From: Chitinophaga skermanii
Lineage (GTDB): Bacteria; Bacteroidota; Bacteroidia; Chitinophagales; Chitinophagaceae
Direction: 5' to 3'
NCBI RefSeq assembly: GCF_003259335.1
Contig: NZ_QLLL01000005.1
Span: forward strand, 62,001 to 126,000
DNA length: 64,000 bases
Shown here: one piece after another, positions 53,442-63,766 of the stretch
How positions within the stretch are numbered: position 1 is the first letter of the stretch
Layout of the letters: every line of letters starts with the position of its first letter
Program-made: the position numbers and the translations under genes
Notes under the pieces: model-generated
The model's database searches: none
What the model was told of the DNA's origin: nothing
Seen by the model: the letters and a program-made list of their open reading frames with translations, nothing else

Positions 53442-56400
53442 ATGCTTATGAGGAAAAGGCTCATCGTGCTTTTCCTGTTCCTGGTCGCCCTGGCTGGACA
53501 GGCAATGGCGCAATCCCGTGCCGTAAAAGGTAAGGTAACTGCCGCAGAAGACGGATCACCGATCATTGGTGCGACTGTCATCGTAAAAGGTACTAACATT
53601 GGTACTGTTACGAATGTAGAAGGTGTTTACACCATTAATGTTCCTGAAGGAAACGATGTATTAGTAGTGAAATTCGTTGGTATGAAAGACCAAGACGTTA
53701 AAATTAACGGCGCTACTGTAGACGTTACACTTCACCAAGATGTTAGAACGTTAAACGAAACCGTTGTAACGGCTAACGCAATCAAAAGAGAGAAACGTTC
53801 TCTCGGTTATTCAGCTCCCACTGTAAAATCAGACGAATTGACCAAAGGTCAGAATGCTAGTGCATTGAATGGCTTGGCGGGTAAAGTTGCAGGTGTGAAC
53901 ATCACATCTACAGCGAACGCTCCAGGTTCTTCTTCTCGTATCGTTTTACGTGGTGGTTCTTCTATCACAGGTAACAACCAAGCGTTGATCGTTGTTGATG
54001 GTGTTCCCATCGATAACTCTAGCGTAACTGGTGGTAGCGTTTTGTCTAACACCGACTTTGGTAACCGTGGTAACGATATCAACCCAGACGATATCGAATC
54101 TATGACTATCTTGAAAGGTCCTGCTGCTGCTGCATTGTATGGTTCACGCGCTTCTAACGGTGCGGTTGTAATCACTACAAAATCAGGTAAAAAAGCAAAA
54201 GGTAACCGTAAAGCTGACATGGTTTTCTCATCTGCAGTAACATTCTCTAACATCGCTAAATTGCCTGAATTCCAAAACGAATACGGTCAAGGTGCTGGTG
54301 GTGAATTTGATGCTCGTGAGAATGGTTCTTGGGGTACAAAGTTTGATGGCCAAATGAAAGAATGGGGTCAAGAGATCAACGGTAAACGTTTATCTAAACC
54401 TTACTCTGCTTTGCCAAACAACATCAAAAACTTCTTCGAGTTAGGTAAATCTGCCAACAACAACTTAGCAATTTCTGGTGCTGGCGATAAAACTACCTAC
54501 TACTTGTCATTAGGCGCGTTGAACTCTGATGGAGTTTTACCTGGCGACTACGACACTTACAACAAATACAGTGTACGTTTCAACGGTACAGCGGAATTGT
54601 CTAACAAATTCTCTAGCTCTATCAACGTTGCTTACACTAAGATTAAGTCTGATATGATCTCTGGTGGTCAAGGTACTGGTTCTGTTTATAACTCAATCAT
54701 CCAACAACCACGTGATATTCCTATCGACAAAATGGGTGATTTGAACAATCCATACTACGGTTATGACTTGACTAAAGGTACATACGGTTACTATGGTTCT
54801 TACACAGTGAGCCCATACTTCTTGTTACAGAATTACAAAAACTTGAACTGGGTTGACCGTGTAACGGGTAACGTTGGTTTGACATACAAAGCAAACGACT
54901 GGTTAGATGTAACTAACCGTTTGGGTGCTGACGTATATTCTGATCGTCGTAACTTCATTGCTCCTAAATTCAGTGTTGTTCCTGTTGATAAAACAACTGG
55001 TAACTACAAAGCATCAAACATCCGTAGTGATGTGGGTTCATTCCAAGAAGTGAACTACAACATCAGCGAAATAACGAATGATTTGATGGTAACTGCACGT
55101 AAGAAAATGGGTGACTTCAATACATCTGTAATGGTTGGTCATAACATTCGTCAGCGTGTAGCAAACACATTATCTGCAACTACTAGCTCTACGGGTTTAG
55201 TATTACCAGGTTACTACAACTTAGATAACAGTAACGGTCCTATCACTGCTGTAAACTCTAACTCTAAACGTAGATTAGTAGGTTTATATGGTGCATTGAA
55301 CGTTGGTTATAAAGACATCTTGTTCTTGGATGTTACAGCTCGTAATGACTGGTCTTCAACACTTCCTAAAAACAACAATTCATTCTTCTATCCAAGCGTA
55401 AGTGCTTCATGGATTTACTCTGATTTGTTCAAGGAAGCTGGTCTTTCTCACATCATCAACTACGGTAAATTACGTGCGAGCTATGCTAAAGTTGGTAACG
55501 ATGCTGATACATATTTAATTAGGGATGTTTATTCTAAAACTAGCTTAAGCGGTGGTTTTGGTTCAACTTTATTCCCTTTCAACAATATTCCGGGCTTCAC
55601 AGTTGGTGACAGGGTAGGTAACCCTAACTTGAAACCAGAGACTACATCTGCTTATGAGATTGGTACAGAAATGGGCCTTTTCGAAAACAGAATCATTGTA
55701 GACTTCTCTTATTACAAGAACAAATCTAAAGACATGATCATTTCTATGCCTGCTGCTTCTTCAACAGGTTATACGTCAATGGTTGTGAATGCGGGTGAAA
55801 TTCAGAATACCGGTGTCGAATTGAGCTTACGCGGTACGCCAATTAAAACTTCTTACGGATTGAACGTTGAGTTATACGGTACATTCACTAAAAACAACTC
55901 AAAAGTTACACAATTAAGTGTTGACCAAATCGTATTGGGTGGTTACAGTGGTATGAGCATCGTAGCAGCAAGAGGTATGGCATATGGTACTTTCTACGCA
56001 ATCGACGTACAGAGAGATCCTCAAGGTCGTGTTGTAGTTAGTCCTACAACAGGTATGCCTTTGCCTACTACATCTGCAGTTTACTTAGGTTCTTACAACC
56101 CAGATTACCAAGCATCTTTGGGTACAAACATCAATTACAAAGGCTGGAACTTCAGCATGTTGTTTGATACTAAACAAGGTGGTAAATTCTGGAGCCGTAC
56201 TAAGAGCATTGGTGACTTCGTAGGTACTGCTCCTGAAACTGTAGTAGGTGGTCGTGATCCTCACATCTATCCTAATTCAGTTATTAGACAAGCAGATGGT
56301 TCTTACAAAGAAAACACTAGTGTGAACTTCGATCCAGAATCATACTATGGTAGCAACATCCAAGCAGGTCAACACGTAGTAGACGCATCTTATGTACGTT

Positions 56401-56633
56401 TACGTGAAGCTAGCTTGAGCTACCGTTTGCCAAAAAATCTTTTAAACAGAACTCCATTTGGTGATATCACAGTTGGCCTTTTCGGTAACAACTTGTTCTT
56501 GTGGACTGCGAAAGAAAACGTATATGCTGATCCAGAGGTTAACTCAGGTGGTGCTAGCAATGCGCAAGGTTTTGACTACACAGCTCAACCGTCTTTACGC
56601 AACTTTGGTTTCAATGTGAAAGTAAGTTTCTAG
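53442..56633 (+). CDS. SusC/RagA family TonB-dependent outer-membrane transporter (pair 1)
   Basis: A 1063-residue outer-membrane importer. Signal peptide to about residue 23 (GQAMA). A carboxypeptidase-regulatory-like domain follows at about 27-110 (GKVTAAEDGSPIIGATVIVK). The plug has the SusC text LRGGSSITGNNQALIVVDGV near 165-185 and DIESMTILKGPAAAALYGSRA near 215-235, then the 22-strand barrel ending VKVSF. It would take up a nutrient bound by the SusD partner using TonB energy. Its N-terminal 240 residues are very similar to the second SusC at 58423. Codon choice is strongly biased (GGT, AAC, GCT), suggesting high expression. No glycoside hydrolase is nearby. Confidence 0.95.
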   Translation: MLMRKRLIVLFLFLVALAGQAMAQSRAVKGKVTAAEDGSPIIGATVIVKGTNIGTVTNVEGVYTINVPEGNDVLVVKFVGMKDQDVKINGATVDVTLHQDVRTLNETVVTANAIKREKRSLGYSAPTVKSDELTKGQNASALNGLAGKVAGVNITSTANAPGSSSRIVLRGGSSITGNNQALIVVDGVPIDNSSVTGGSVLSNTDFGNRGNDINPDDIESMTILKGPAAAALYGSRASNGAVVITTKSGKKAKGNRKADMVFSSAVTFSNIAKLPEFQNEYGQGAGGEFDARENGSWGTKFDGQMKEWGQEINGKRLSKPYSALPNNIKNFFELGKSANNNLAISGAGDKTTYYLSLGALNSDGVLPGDYDTYNKYSVRFNGTAELSNKFSSSINVAYTKIKSDMISGGQGTGSVYNSIIQQPRDIPIDKMGDLNNPYYGYDLTKGTYGYYGSYTVSPYFLLQNYKNLNWVDRVTGNVGLTYKANDWLDVTNRLGADVYSDRRNFIAPKFSVVPVDKTTGNYKASNIRSDVGSFQEVNYNISEITNDLMVTARKKMGDFNTSVMVGHNIRQRVANTLSATTSSTGLVLPGYYNLDNSNGPITAVNSNSKRRLVGLYGALNVGYKDILFLDVTARNDWSSTLPKNNNSFFYPSVSASWIYSDLFKEAGLSHIINYGKLRASYAKVGNDADTYLIRDVYSKTSLSGGFGSTLFPFNNIPGFTVGDRVGNPNLKPETTSAYEIGTEMGLFENRIIVDFSYYKNKSKDMIISMPAASSTGYTSMVVNAGEIQNTGVELSLRGTPIKTSYGLNVELYGTFTKNNSKVTQLSVDQIVLGGYSGMSIVAARGMAYGTFYAIDVQRDPQGRVVVSPTTGMPLPTTSAVYLGSYNPDYQASLGTNINYKGWNFSMLFDTKQGGKFWSRTKSIGDFVGTAPETVVGGRDPHIYPNSVIRQADGSYKENTSVNFDPESYYGSNIQAGQHVVDASYVRLREASLSYRLPKNLLNRTPFGDITVGLFGNNLFLWTAKENVYADPEVNSGGASNAQGFDYTAQPSLRNFGFNVKVSF

Positions 56634-56658
56634 TTTTTGGAAAATTAAAAGTTTGAAA

Positions 56659-58140
56659 ATGAGAATTAATAAAATAAAAACTGCTGTTGCTGCCGTTGCT
56701 TTCGGTGCAGTAGCATTCACAGGATGTTCGAAATTTTTGGACATCAACGTGGATCCTAACAACCCAGCGGATGTAAATCCAAGATTGTTGTTACCATCAA
56801 CAGAGGCGGCGATTGCTATGACTTTGGGTAACAACTTCCACCAGTTTGGTTCAATTTGGGGACAATACAATACACAAAATCCAACTTCATCTCAATACAA
56901 AACAGTTGATCAATACCTTTCTCAACAAACCGCGTTTAACACGCCTTGGTCAATGTTGTACAAAGATGCGATGACTGACTTGCAAAGAATCATCTCTAAA
57001 GCACAAGCCGACGCGTTTTACAAAAACCACGCTGCTGTTGCTTACTTGATGTTGGCTTACGAAACGCAAATGATTACGGATGCTTGGGGTGATGCTCCAT
57101 TGTCTGAGGCAATCAAAGGTACGATCAACACTAGCCCGAAATATGATTCGCAAAAAGCTATCTACGATAGCATCTTTGCTTACATTGATCGTGGTGCTGC
57201 AATGATCGACTTGTCTTCAACTGCAGGAAAACCAGGTACAGAAGATTTGATCTTCCAAGGAGCAATGGACAAATGGGTGCTTTTCGCGAACACATTGAAA
57301 TTGCGTGCTGCATTGCGTTTATCTAATCAACCAGAAGCTGCTCAAACAGTAGCTACTCAAATGGCTTCATTAAAAGGTAAAGCGTTCCTCACTGCAGATG
57401 CTAAAATCAATTACATCGCAACTGGTGGTAACGGTAACCCATTCTATGAAGAACAAGTTGGGTTGAAAAAAGTACAAAACATGGTTGCCAGCAAAACTGT
57501 TGTTGACCAGTTTGTAACTTATAGCGATCCTCGTTTAGCAGTATTTTATACTAAAAGAGTTGACGGTAGCTTCTTTGCTATTCCTCAAGGTTCTTTCGCT
57601 ACAGATCCTAAAGTAGAAATTTCTTATCCTAGCGCTGCGGTTGCTGGTGATGCGAACAACACTGCTTCTGGTTTAGCGCCAGTTAAATTGATTTCTGCAA
57701 CTGAAGCCTACTTCTTACAAGCTGAGGCAGTAGCTAAAGGTTTCTTAGATGGTAATGCTTCTACTTTGTTCACTCAAGGTATCGATGCTAGCTTCGCTGC
57801 TTATGGTGTGTCTACTGCTGATGCAACTGCATATAAAACGGATGCAGCTGTTGCTAAGTATCCAGGTACAACTGTAGCTGAAAACGTAAAAGCGATCATC
57901 ACGCAGAAATACTTCGCTATGTGTAACAACCAATCTTTCGAAGCTTGGACTGAATGGCGTCGTACAGGTTACCCAACCTTCTTCGTAGGTTCTGTTGCTG
58001 GTAAAACAAACTTAAACGGCAATTTCCCTGCTCGTTTCAAATACCCAGATACAGAAGTTTTACGTAACCCTAATACTCCTAAAGGTGTTGAATTAGACGC
58101 TAGAGTATGGTGGGATGTTGCGGATAACAAAATCCCATAA
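56659..58140 (+). CDS. SusD/RagB-type nutrient-binding outer-membrane lipoprotein (pair 1)
   Basis: A 493-residue surface lipoprotein that caps the SusC barrel. Signal peptide with lipobox FTGC (Cys near residue 23), then CSKFLDINVDPNNPADV, the start usual for the SusD-like_2 group. TPR-like helices follow (MLAYETQMITDAWGDAPLSEA near 130), and the C-terminus has EAWTEWRRTGYPTFF near 430. The start is the ATG at 56659, not the TTG two codons earlier. It is 25 bases after its susC. This SusD subgroup is often linked to peptides or other non-glycan substrates, so sugar binding should not be assumed. Confidence 0.94.
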   Translation: MRINKIKTAVAAVAFGAVAFTGCSKFLDINVDPNNPADVNPRLLLPSTEAAIAMTLGNNFHQFGSIWGQYNTQNPTSSQYKTVDQYLSQQTAFNTPWSMLYKDAMTDLQRIISKAQADAFYKNHAAVAYLMLAYETQMITDAWGDAPLSEAIKGTINTSPKYDSQKAIYDSIFAYIDRGAAMIDLSSTAGKPGTEDLIFQGAMDKWVLFANTLKLRAALRLSNQPEAAQTVATQMASLKGKAFLTADAKINYIATGGNGNPFYEEQVGLKKVQNMVASKTVVDQFVTYSDPRLAVFYTKRVDGSFFAIPQGSFATDPKVEISYPSAAVAGDANNTASGLAPVKLISATEAYFLQAEAVAKGFLDGNASTLFTQGIDASFAAYGVSTADATAYKTDAAVAKYPGTTVAENVKAIITQKYFAMCNNQSFEAWTEWRRTGYPTFFVGSVAGKTNLNGNFPARFKYPDTEVLRNPNTPKGVELDARVWWDVADNKIP

Positions 58141-58173
58141 TTTAGCACTAGATAATTTTGCTACAATTTATAG

Positions 58174-58205
58174 GCGGTCTCTACTTGTAGAGGCCGCTTT
58201 TTTTA
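58174..58205 (+). terminator. Terminator between the two SusCD pairs
   Basis: Stem GCGGTCTCTAC / GTAGAGGCCGC (11 pairs, one G-U) with a tight loop, followed by TTTTTTTAT, 33 bases after the susD stop. Confidence 0.9.
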
Positions 58206-58422
58206 TATATATGCTATCTTATATCTTACGCTATTTATCCATTTTAATAAACCTTTTTTCCAACCTATATGTTATTTAGTAGGGCTTGCATTGCCCTACC
58301 AATTCTAAAATCGCCTGGAACTGTCCTAAGTTACCCCTTCGCCTAGTATCCATGCGAAACACCATGCTTATTTATCCCCCATCCTAAGAGAGTTTTATTC
58401 TTTACCAAAATCGATTGTTTAC

Positions 58423-61400
58423 ATGAAAAGAGTTTTACTCCTCCTGCTACTGGCGGTTGCTATAACCGGGCAGGTAATTGCGCAAACCCGCAATGTTAAG
58501 GGTAAGGTCACATCCTCCGAAGATGGATCGCCCATTATAGGTGCCACAGTTCTTGTTAAAGGCACCAACATTGGTACTGTAACGAATGTAGAAGGAAATT
58601 ACTCACTCAACGTGCCCAATGCAAACAATACCCTGGTTGTGAAATTTGTTGGTATGAAAGAACAGGAAGTTCAAGTTACCGGCGAAACAGTCAATGTAGT
58701 GTTGCAAACGGATGTTAGAACATTAAATGAAACGGTTATTACGGCGAACGCTATTCGTCGTGATAAAAGCTCTTTGGGTTATTCTGCTCCTGTAATTAAA
58801 GCAGATGAGCTTACAAAAGGGCAAAACGTAAGTGCCATTAATGGTCTTTCCGGTAAGGTAGCGGGTGTGAATATTACAGGTACTGCGAACGCGCCGGGTT
58901 CTTCTTCTCGTATCGTTTTACGCGGTGGTTCTTCTATCACCGGCAATAACCAAGCACTACTCGTTGTAGATGGTGTGCCGATTGATAACTCCAGCATCAT
59001 GGGCGGTAGCAGCTCATTGTCATCTACCGACTTCGGTAACCGGGGTAACGATATCAACCCAGATGATATCGAATCTATGACTGTATTGAAAGGTCCTGCC
59101 GCTGCTGCATTGTACGGTTCAAGAGCTTCGAACGGTGCGGTAATTATTACCACTAAATCAGGTAAAAAAGGTAAAAAGAATGCTGATATCACATTTAGTA
59201 CTACGGGTACTTTGTCGAGGGTGTTAGTATTGCCTAAGTTTCAGAACGAGTATGGACAGGGTGGTACCCAGTTAGATCGTGCAACAGGCACAGCAATAAC
59301 TTTTGATGATCCCAAAGAAAACTTCAGCTGGGGACCTAAGTTCGACGGTCAACCTAAAGAATGGGGCCAAACCATCAACGGTAAACGTCAAATTAAAAAC
59401 TACGTCGCACAGAAAAATAACGTAAAAGACTTCTTTGAAACAGGTATGTCTATAAATAACAACCTTGCTCTAACAGGCGGTGGTGAAAAAACATCCTATT
59501 ATGTTTCGTTGAATGCTTTAAATTCAAATGGTGTAATGCCTACTAGTGCTGATACCTATAATAAATATGGTGTTCGTTTTAATGGTAGTGCAGAACTAGC
59601 GAAAAACTTCAGTACGAGCATTTCTGTTAACTATACAAAAATCAACAGTTCCATGATCCAAGGTGGCCAGGGTGTTGCTTCTGTATATGATAACGTATTG
59701 CAAACACCTCGTGATATTCCACTTCCTTCATTGAAGAATTTGAATAATCCTTATGCTAGTATGAATGGATTATTATTTGATGGTGACGGTAACCCATTAT
59801 ACGGTTACTACGGTGCCTATACTTTAAGTCCATACTTCATCTTGCACGATTTCAAAAACCAGAACAATGTAGATCGTATCACAGGTAACGTAACACTTAA
59901 TTACAAACCTGCGGAATGGGTAACCATCACAAATAGGTTAGGCGCAGATTTTTATTCTGATAGAAGGAAATTTAAATACCCTAAATTCAATAACGCTCCT
60001 GCGGATTCTACTAGTGGTGAATATGATAAAGAGGGAAATGCCCAAGGTTATGTGGGGCAATATGCCGAATCAAATATCAACGTAAGTGAAATTGTGAATG
60101 ACTTGATGGTTACTTTCAAGAAAACCTTCAGTAGCGATTTCAATGCGAGTTTAATGGTAGGTAATAACATTCGCCAAAGCCAAGTGAACGATGTAGAAAG
60201 CCAAACAAACTCAGGTGGTTTGGTAGTACCAGGTTGGTATAACTTCAATAACAGTAATGGTCCTGTTGTAACGACAAACTTCTATTCTATTCGTCGTTTA
60301 GTAGGTGTTTACGCGGAATTGAACTTAGACTATAAGAATTTCTTATTCTTAGGTGCTACTGCACGTAATGATTGGTCTTCTACTTTACCTTCTGGTAAAA
60401 ATTCTTTCTTCTATCCAAGTGTGAATGCTTCTTTTGTCTTTACTGAATTGATGAAAGATTCTAAAGCACACGATATCTTAAACTACGGTAAATTACGCGC
60501 CAGCTATGCAGCAGTGGGTAATGATGCTGATCCTTACCTATTAAAAACATACTACGACAGAACAGTTGTAAGTGGTGGTTTTGGATCAATCATATTCCCA
60601 TTCATGGGCACACCTGGCTTATCATTATCTGATAGAATTGGTAACCCTAATTTAAAACCTGAAAAAACCACAGCGTTTGAAGTAGGTACTGAATTAGGTT
60701 TCTTTGAGAATAGATTGTATATCGACTTTTCTTATTATGAAAACAGGTCTAAAGACTTGATCTTACCAATTCCTTCTCCTCCATCGATTGGCTATACAAC
60801 ACGTATTAATAACACGGGTGAAGTTAAAAATACAGGTATCGAGTTAGCAGTTCGTGGTACACCGGTTAAAACACAATCGGGTTTTACATGGGAGTTATAT
60901 GGTACTTATACACGTAACCGAAACCGTGTAATTGCATTAGAAAATGGTGTACAGCAAATTGTAATTGGTGGTTATAGTGGGATGTCGATTGTTGCTGCTG
61001 TAGGTAAGCCATATGGTACTTTCTACGCGCAAGATATTCAACGTGATGATCAAGGTCGGGTAATAGTAGATCCAACTACCGGTTTGCCTAGGTTAACAGA
61101 AGCACCAGTGTATTTTGGTTCTTATAATCCAGACTACCAAGCATCTTTAGGATCGAACTTCAGTTATAAAAATTGGTCGTTTAGTTTCTTATTTGATACC
61201 AAACAAGGTGCCCAATTCTTCTCTCGTACGAAGAGTATTACAGCATTCAATGGTACATCTATTGTAACAACTGAAGGTGGTCGTGATGCGCAAATTTGGC
61301 CGAATTCAGTGATTTTCGATCAAGCAACACAAAAGTATATTCCGAATACAACAGCTAAGTTCTTCAACTACGATTTCTATGCAAACCAGAATAATACACC

Positions 61401-61671
61401 TGCTGGTCAATTTATTGTAGATGCATCTTATATCAAATTACGTGAAATCAGTTTGACTTACCGTTTCAGTAAATCATTATTGAGCAAAGCGAATATTGGA
61501 GATGCATCAGTTGGTTTATTTGGTAACAACGTTTGGATTCACAGGGCTAGTCAGAATAAATTCGCTGATCCAGAAATCAACTCAGGTGGTTCTGGCAACG
61601 AGCAGGGTTTCGACTTCACCGCGCAGCCATCGCTTGCGAATTTTGGTGTGAACTTAAAAATTACTTTCTAA
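58423..61671 (+). CDS. SusC/RagA family TonB-dependent outer-membrane transporter (pair 2)
   Basis: A 1082-residue paralogue of the SusC at 53442. Signal peptide MKRVLLLLLLAVAITGQVIA; regulatory-like domain at about 25-105; plug with LRGGSSITGNNQALLVVDGV near 165-185 and DIESMTVLKGPAAAALYGSRA near 215-235; barrel ending LKITF. Insertions relative to pair 1 lie in the barrel loops, for example near 285-300 (GTQLDRATGTAITFDDPK) and near 445 (NPYASMNGLLFDGDGN), which probably change extracellular specificity. Codon use is less biased than in pair 1. No TAnnTTTG box is evident in the 220 bases after the pair 1 terminator, so its promoter was not located. Confidence 0.95.
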   Translation: MKRVLLLLLLAVAITGQVIAQTRNVKGKVTSSEDGSPIIGATVLVKGTNIGTVTNVEGNYSLNVPNANNTLVVKFVGMKEQEVQVTGETVNVVLQTDVRTLNETVITANAIRRDKSSLGYSAPVIKADELTKGQNVSAINGLSGKVAGVNITGTANAPGSSSRIVLRGGSSITGNNQALLVVDGVPIDNSSIMGGSSSLSSTDFGNRGNDINPDDIESMTVLKGPAAAALYGSRASNGAVIITTKSGKKGKKNADITFSTTGTLSRVLVLPKFQNEYGQGGTQLDRATGTAITFDDPKENFSWGPKFDGQPKEWGQTINGKRQIKNYVAQKNNVKDFFETGMSINNNLALTGGGEKTSYYVSLNALNSNGVMPTSADTYNKYGVRFNGSAELAKNFSTSISVNYTKINSSMIQGGQGVASVYDNVLQTPRDIPLPSLKNLNNPYASMNGLLFDGDGNPLYGYYGAYTLSPYFILHDFKNQNNVDRITGNVTLNYKPAEWVTITNRLGADFYSDRRKFKYPKFNNAPADSTSGEYDKEGNAQGYVGQYAESNINVSEIVNDLMVTFKKTFSSDFNASLMVGNNIRQSQVNDVESQTNSGGLVVPGWYNFNNSNGPVVTTNFYSIRRLVGVYAELNLDYKNFLFLGATARNDWSSTLPSGKNSFFYPSVNASFVFTELMKDSKAHDILNYGKLRASYAAVGNDADPYLLKTYYDRTVVSGGFGSIIFPFMGTPGLSLSDRIGNPNLKPEKTTAFEVGTELGFFENRLYIDFSYYENRSKDLILPIPSPPSIGYTTRINNTGEVKNTGIELAVRGTPVKTQSGFTWELYGTYTRNRNRVIALENGVQQIVIGGYSGMSIVAAVGKPYGTFYAQDIQRDDQGRVIVDPTTGLPRLTEAPVYFGSYNPDYQASLGSNFSYKNWSFSFLFDTKQGAQFFSRTKSITAFNGTSIVTTEGGRDAQIWPNSVIFDQATQKYIPNTTAKFFNYDFYANQNNTPAGQFIVDASYIKLREISLTYRFSKSLLSKANIGDASVGLFGNNVWIHRASQNKFADPEINSGGSGNEQGFDFTAQPSLANFGVNLKITF

Positions 61672-61689
61672 CCCTTAAAGCTGCTTAAG

Positions 61690-63153
61690 ATGAAAAAGAC
61701 TCATTTTTATATTACGTTGACGGCCTTAGCAGCGATACTGTTCGTGATGCCAGGCTGTAAGAAATTTTTGGATGTAAATGATAACCCTAACCAATCGGAA
61801 ACTGCGAACGTGGAGTTGATTTTGCCATCAACCCAAGCGGCAATTGCACAGGCATTAGGTTTACAATACACCATTAATGCAGGTTTTTGGATGCAATATT
61901 GGACACAAGATCCATATGCAAGCCAGTACAAAAGTATCGACTCCTATAACATGGAGCCAGCAAACTTTGATCGCCCATGGGCTGCATTATATGCTACTGC
62001 ATTAACAGATCTTCAAACTTTAACCAATTATCAAACGTTGGCTAAATATGCGCAATATTCAGGCGTAGCATATCTATTGAAAGCGTATAGTTTCCAATTA
62101 TTGACGGATGCATTTGGTGATGTTCCTTTGGCGGATGCGTTAAAAGGGAATGGTAATTTAAGCCCTACCTATGCACCTCAACAAGTAGTGTATGATAGCA
62201 TTTTTCTTTGGATTCGTAAGGGATTGACCTTAATAGACCCAAATACAGTGTACCCTATTGCAGTTGCAGATGGTGGCCCAGGTGGCGATCTGATTTACAA
62301 TGGTAATTTGGAGGCATGGGAATCTTTTGGATATACACTATGGTTAAGAGCAGCATTGAAGATTCGCAATGCTAATGAGGCAAAAACTCGTACTGAAATA
62401 GCGGCATTGATGGCAATGAATCCTACTTGGATGGATGAGAATGCTGAGCTTCACTTCCAAAATGTGGGTGGTAATAGAAGTCCTATCTACGCAGAAACTG
62501 TTGCATTGAATGTGGTGAACATTCGCTCTAGTAAAACAGCCATCGATAACCTAAAGAAAAATGCTGATGGTCGATTACCTGCTTTTTATGTAAGAGCTTC
62601 GGGTACGGGGATATTCAATGGTTTACCGCAAGGAGATTTCAATGCTTCACCAACACGTGGAACATATTCTTCCGTTAGTCAAAATGCAATTGGACCACTT
62701 GCTCCTGTTAAATATGCTAGTGTAGCTGAAACATACTTCTTACGTTCCGAAGCTAGGTTAAGAGGCTATATTTCAACCGGTCCAAGCGCACAAACATTAT
62801 TCACAGACGGTATTAAAGCAAGTTTTATATCAACTGGTGTAACTGCGGCTGACTCTTTAGCTAATGCTTATATTACACTAGCGCCAGATGCACAATGGAG
62901 TGCCACTGTAGATACTGCGGTTAAAAGAATCATCGTTCAGAAATATTACGCCTTTAGCGGTTCACAAACTTTTGAAGCGTGGTGTGATTGGAGAAGAACA
63001 GGCTATCCTGATTTCTTAGTGCGTTCAGTAAACTCTGCTTTACCAGGTAATACAAAACCATTACGTTTTATTTACCCAAGTGCAGAATTAACACGAAATG
63101 CAAACTTTCCTGGTTTGAAAACAATTGCAGAACCCGTATGGTGGGATAGATAA
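61690..63153 (+). CDS. SusD/RagB-type nutrient-binding outer-membrane lipoprotein (pair 2)
   Basis: A 487-residue surface lipoprotein paralogous to the SusD at 56659. Signal peptide with lipobox MPGC (Cys near 23), then KKFLDVNDNPNQSETANVEL and LPSTQAAIAQALG. TPR-like region with LKAYSFQLLTDAFGDVPLADA near 137; C-terminal EAWCDWRRTGYPDFL near 433. It begins 18 bases after its susC and is followed by a strong terminator. Together with pair 1 this looks like a tandem duplication of a two-gene transport unit with diverged ligand surfaces. Confidence 0.94.
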   Translation: MKKTHFYITLTALAAILFVMPGCKKFLDVNDNPNQSETANVELILPSTQAAIAQALGLQYTINAGFWMQYWTQDPYASQYKSIDSYNMEPANFDRPWAALYATALTDLQTLTNYQTLAKYAQYSGVAYLLKAYSFQLLTDAFGDVPLADALKGNGNLSPTYAPQQVVYDSIFLWIRKGLTLIDPNTVYPIAVADGGPGGDLIYNGNLEAWESFGYTLWLRAALKIRNANEAKTRTEIAALMAMNPTWMDENAELHFQNVGGNRSPIYAETVALNVVNIRSSKTAIDNLKKNADGRLPAFYVRASGTGIFNGLPQGDFNASPTRGTYSSVSQNAIGPLAPVKYASVAETYFLRSEARLRGYISTGPSAQTLFTDGIKASFISTGVTAADSLANAYITLAPDAQWSATVDTAVKRIIVQKYYAFSGSQTFEAWCDWRRTGYPDFLVRSVNSALPGNTKPLRFIYPSAELTRNANFPGLKTIAEPVWWDR

Positions 63154-63182
63154 CAAGTTTAGATTCTTAACACTTATATTAG

Positions 63183-63216
63183 AAACCCCGGTTGGACAAC
63201 CGGGGTTTGTTTTTTA
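63183..63216 (+). terminator. Terminator after SusCD pair 2
   Basis: Perfect 11-bp stem AAACCCCGGTT / AACCGGGGTTT with loop GGAC and a following T-rich tract. Confidence 0.93.
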
Positions 63217-63721
63217 TAACTGTTTATGATGACTAAAAGTCTTAACGTTTATATTGATGAACATGGAAGGCGCCATCAGCTCTATTTCTTGTCTTTATTA
63301 ATGCCAACCAATGAAGCATCCCTTTATGTACAAAACATGATTTAATGCGCTTAAAATGGGTTCATTATTGTAATTACCTCTAATAATAGAGCTTCTTTCA
63401 ATAACCGCATATCGCTGCGATATTAGAATGCTGCTACCTAATGAAATACGATTTGTTGAAAAACATTTTCTCCTAGTCTCATTCTCATAGAACGAATTTG
63501 AAAATGTTGTAAAAATGAGTATAACATAGATCGATAGCATACTTGGTAATGCATCAATGTGTATAAGACCTCTATACTTATAGCCCCACTGATTTAAAAC
63601 ATTGTATACTACAAAATGCTATTATCCTCATTTTATAAAGTACCGACAATAAAAGTCCTTCCACTGGAATACAGTAGGCAATAAGAGCTAGTATGTTTTC
63701 TTTAAAGATCGCGTAGAAATA
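63217..63721. other. Gene-free gap before the right-edge permease
   Basis: About 500 AT-rich bases between converging units. The only open frames are short, lack a family resemblance and are poorly placed. Nothing else recognised. Confidence 0.5.
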
Positions 63722-63763
63722 ATTAGGATGGCGGAGCAGATAGTAAACTACCACCATCCTAAT
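63722..63763 (-). terminator. Terminator-like hairpin after the right-edge permease
   Basis: Perfect 10-bp stem ATTAGGATGG / CCATCCTAAT around a 22-base loop that itself holds the palindrome TAGTTTACTA. The T tract on the minus strand is weak (ATAATTATTTC). It lies 4 bases beyond the stop. Confidence 0.5.
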
Positions 63764-63766
63764 AGC

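Noticed and set aside
63298..63540. An 80-residue minus-strand open frame in the last gap
   Set aside because: No domain, no promoter box and no ribosome-binding context; composition matches the non-coding surroundings.
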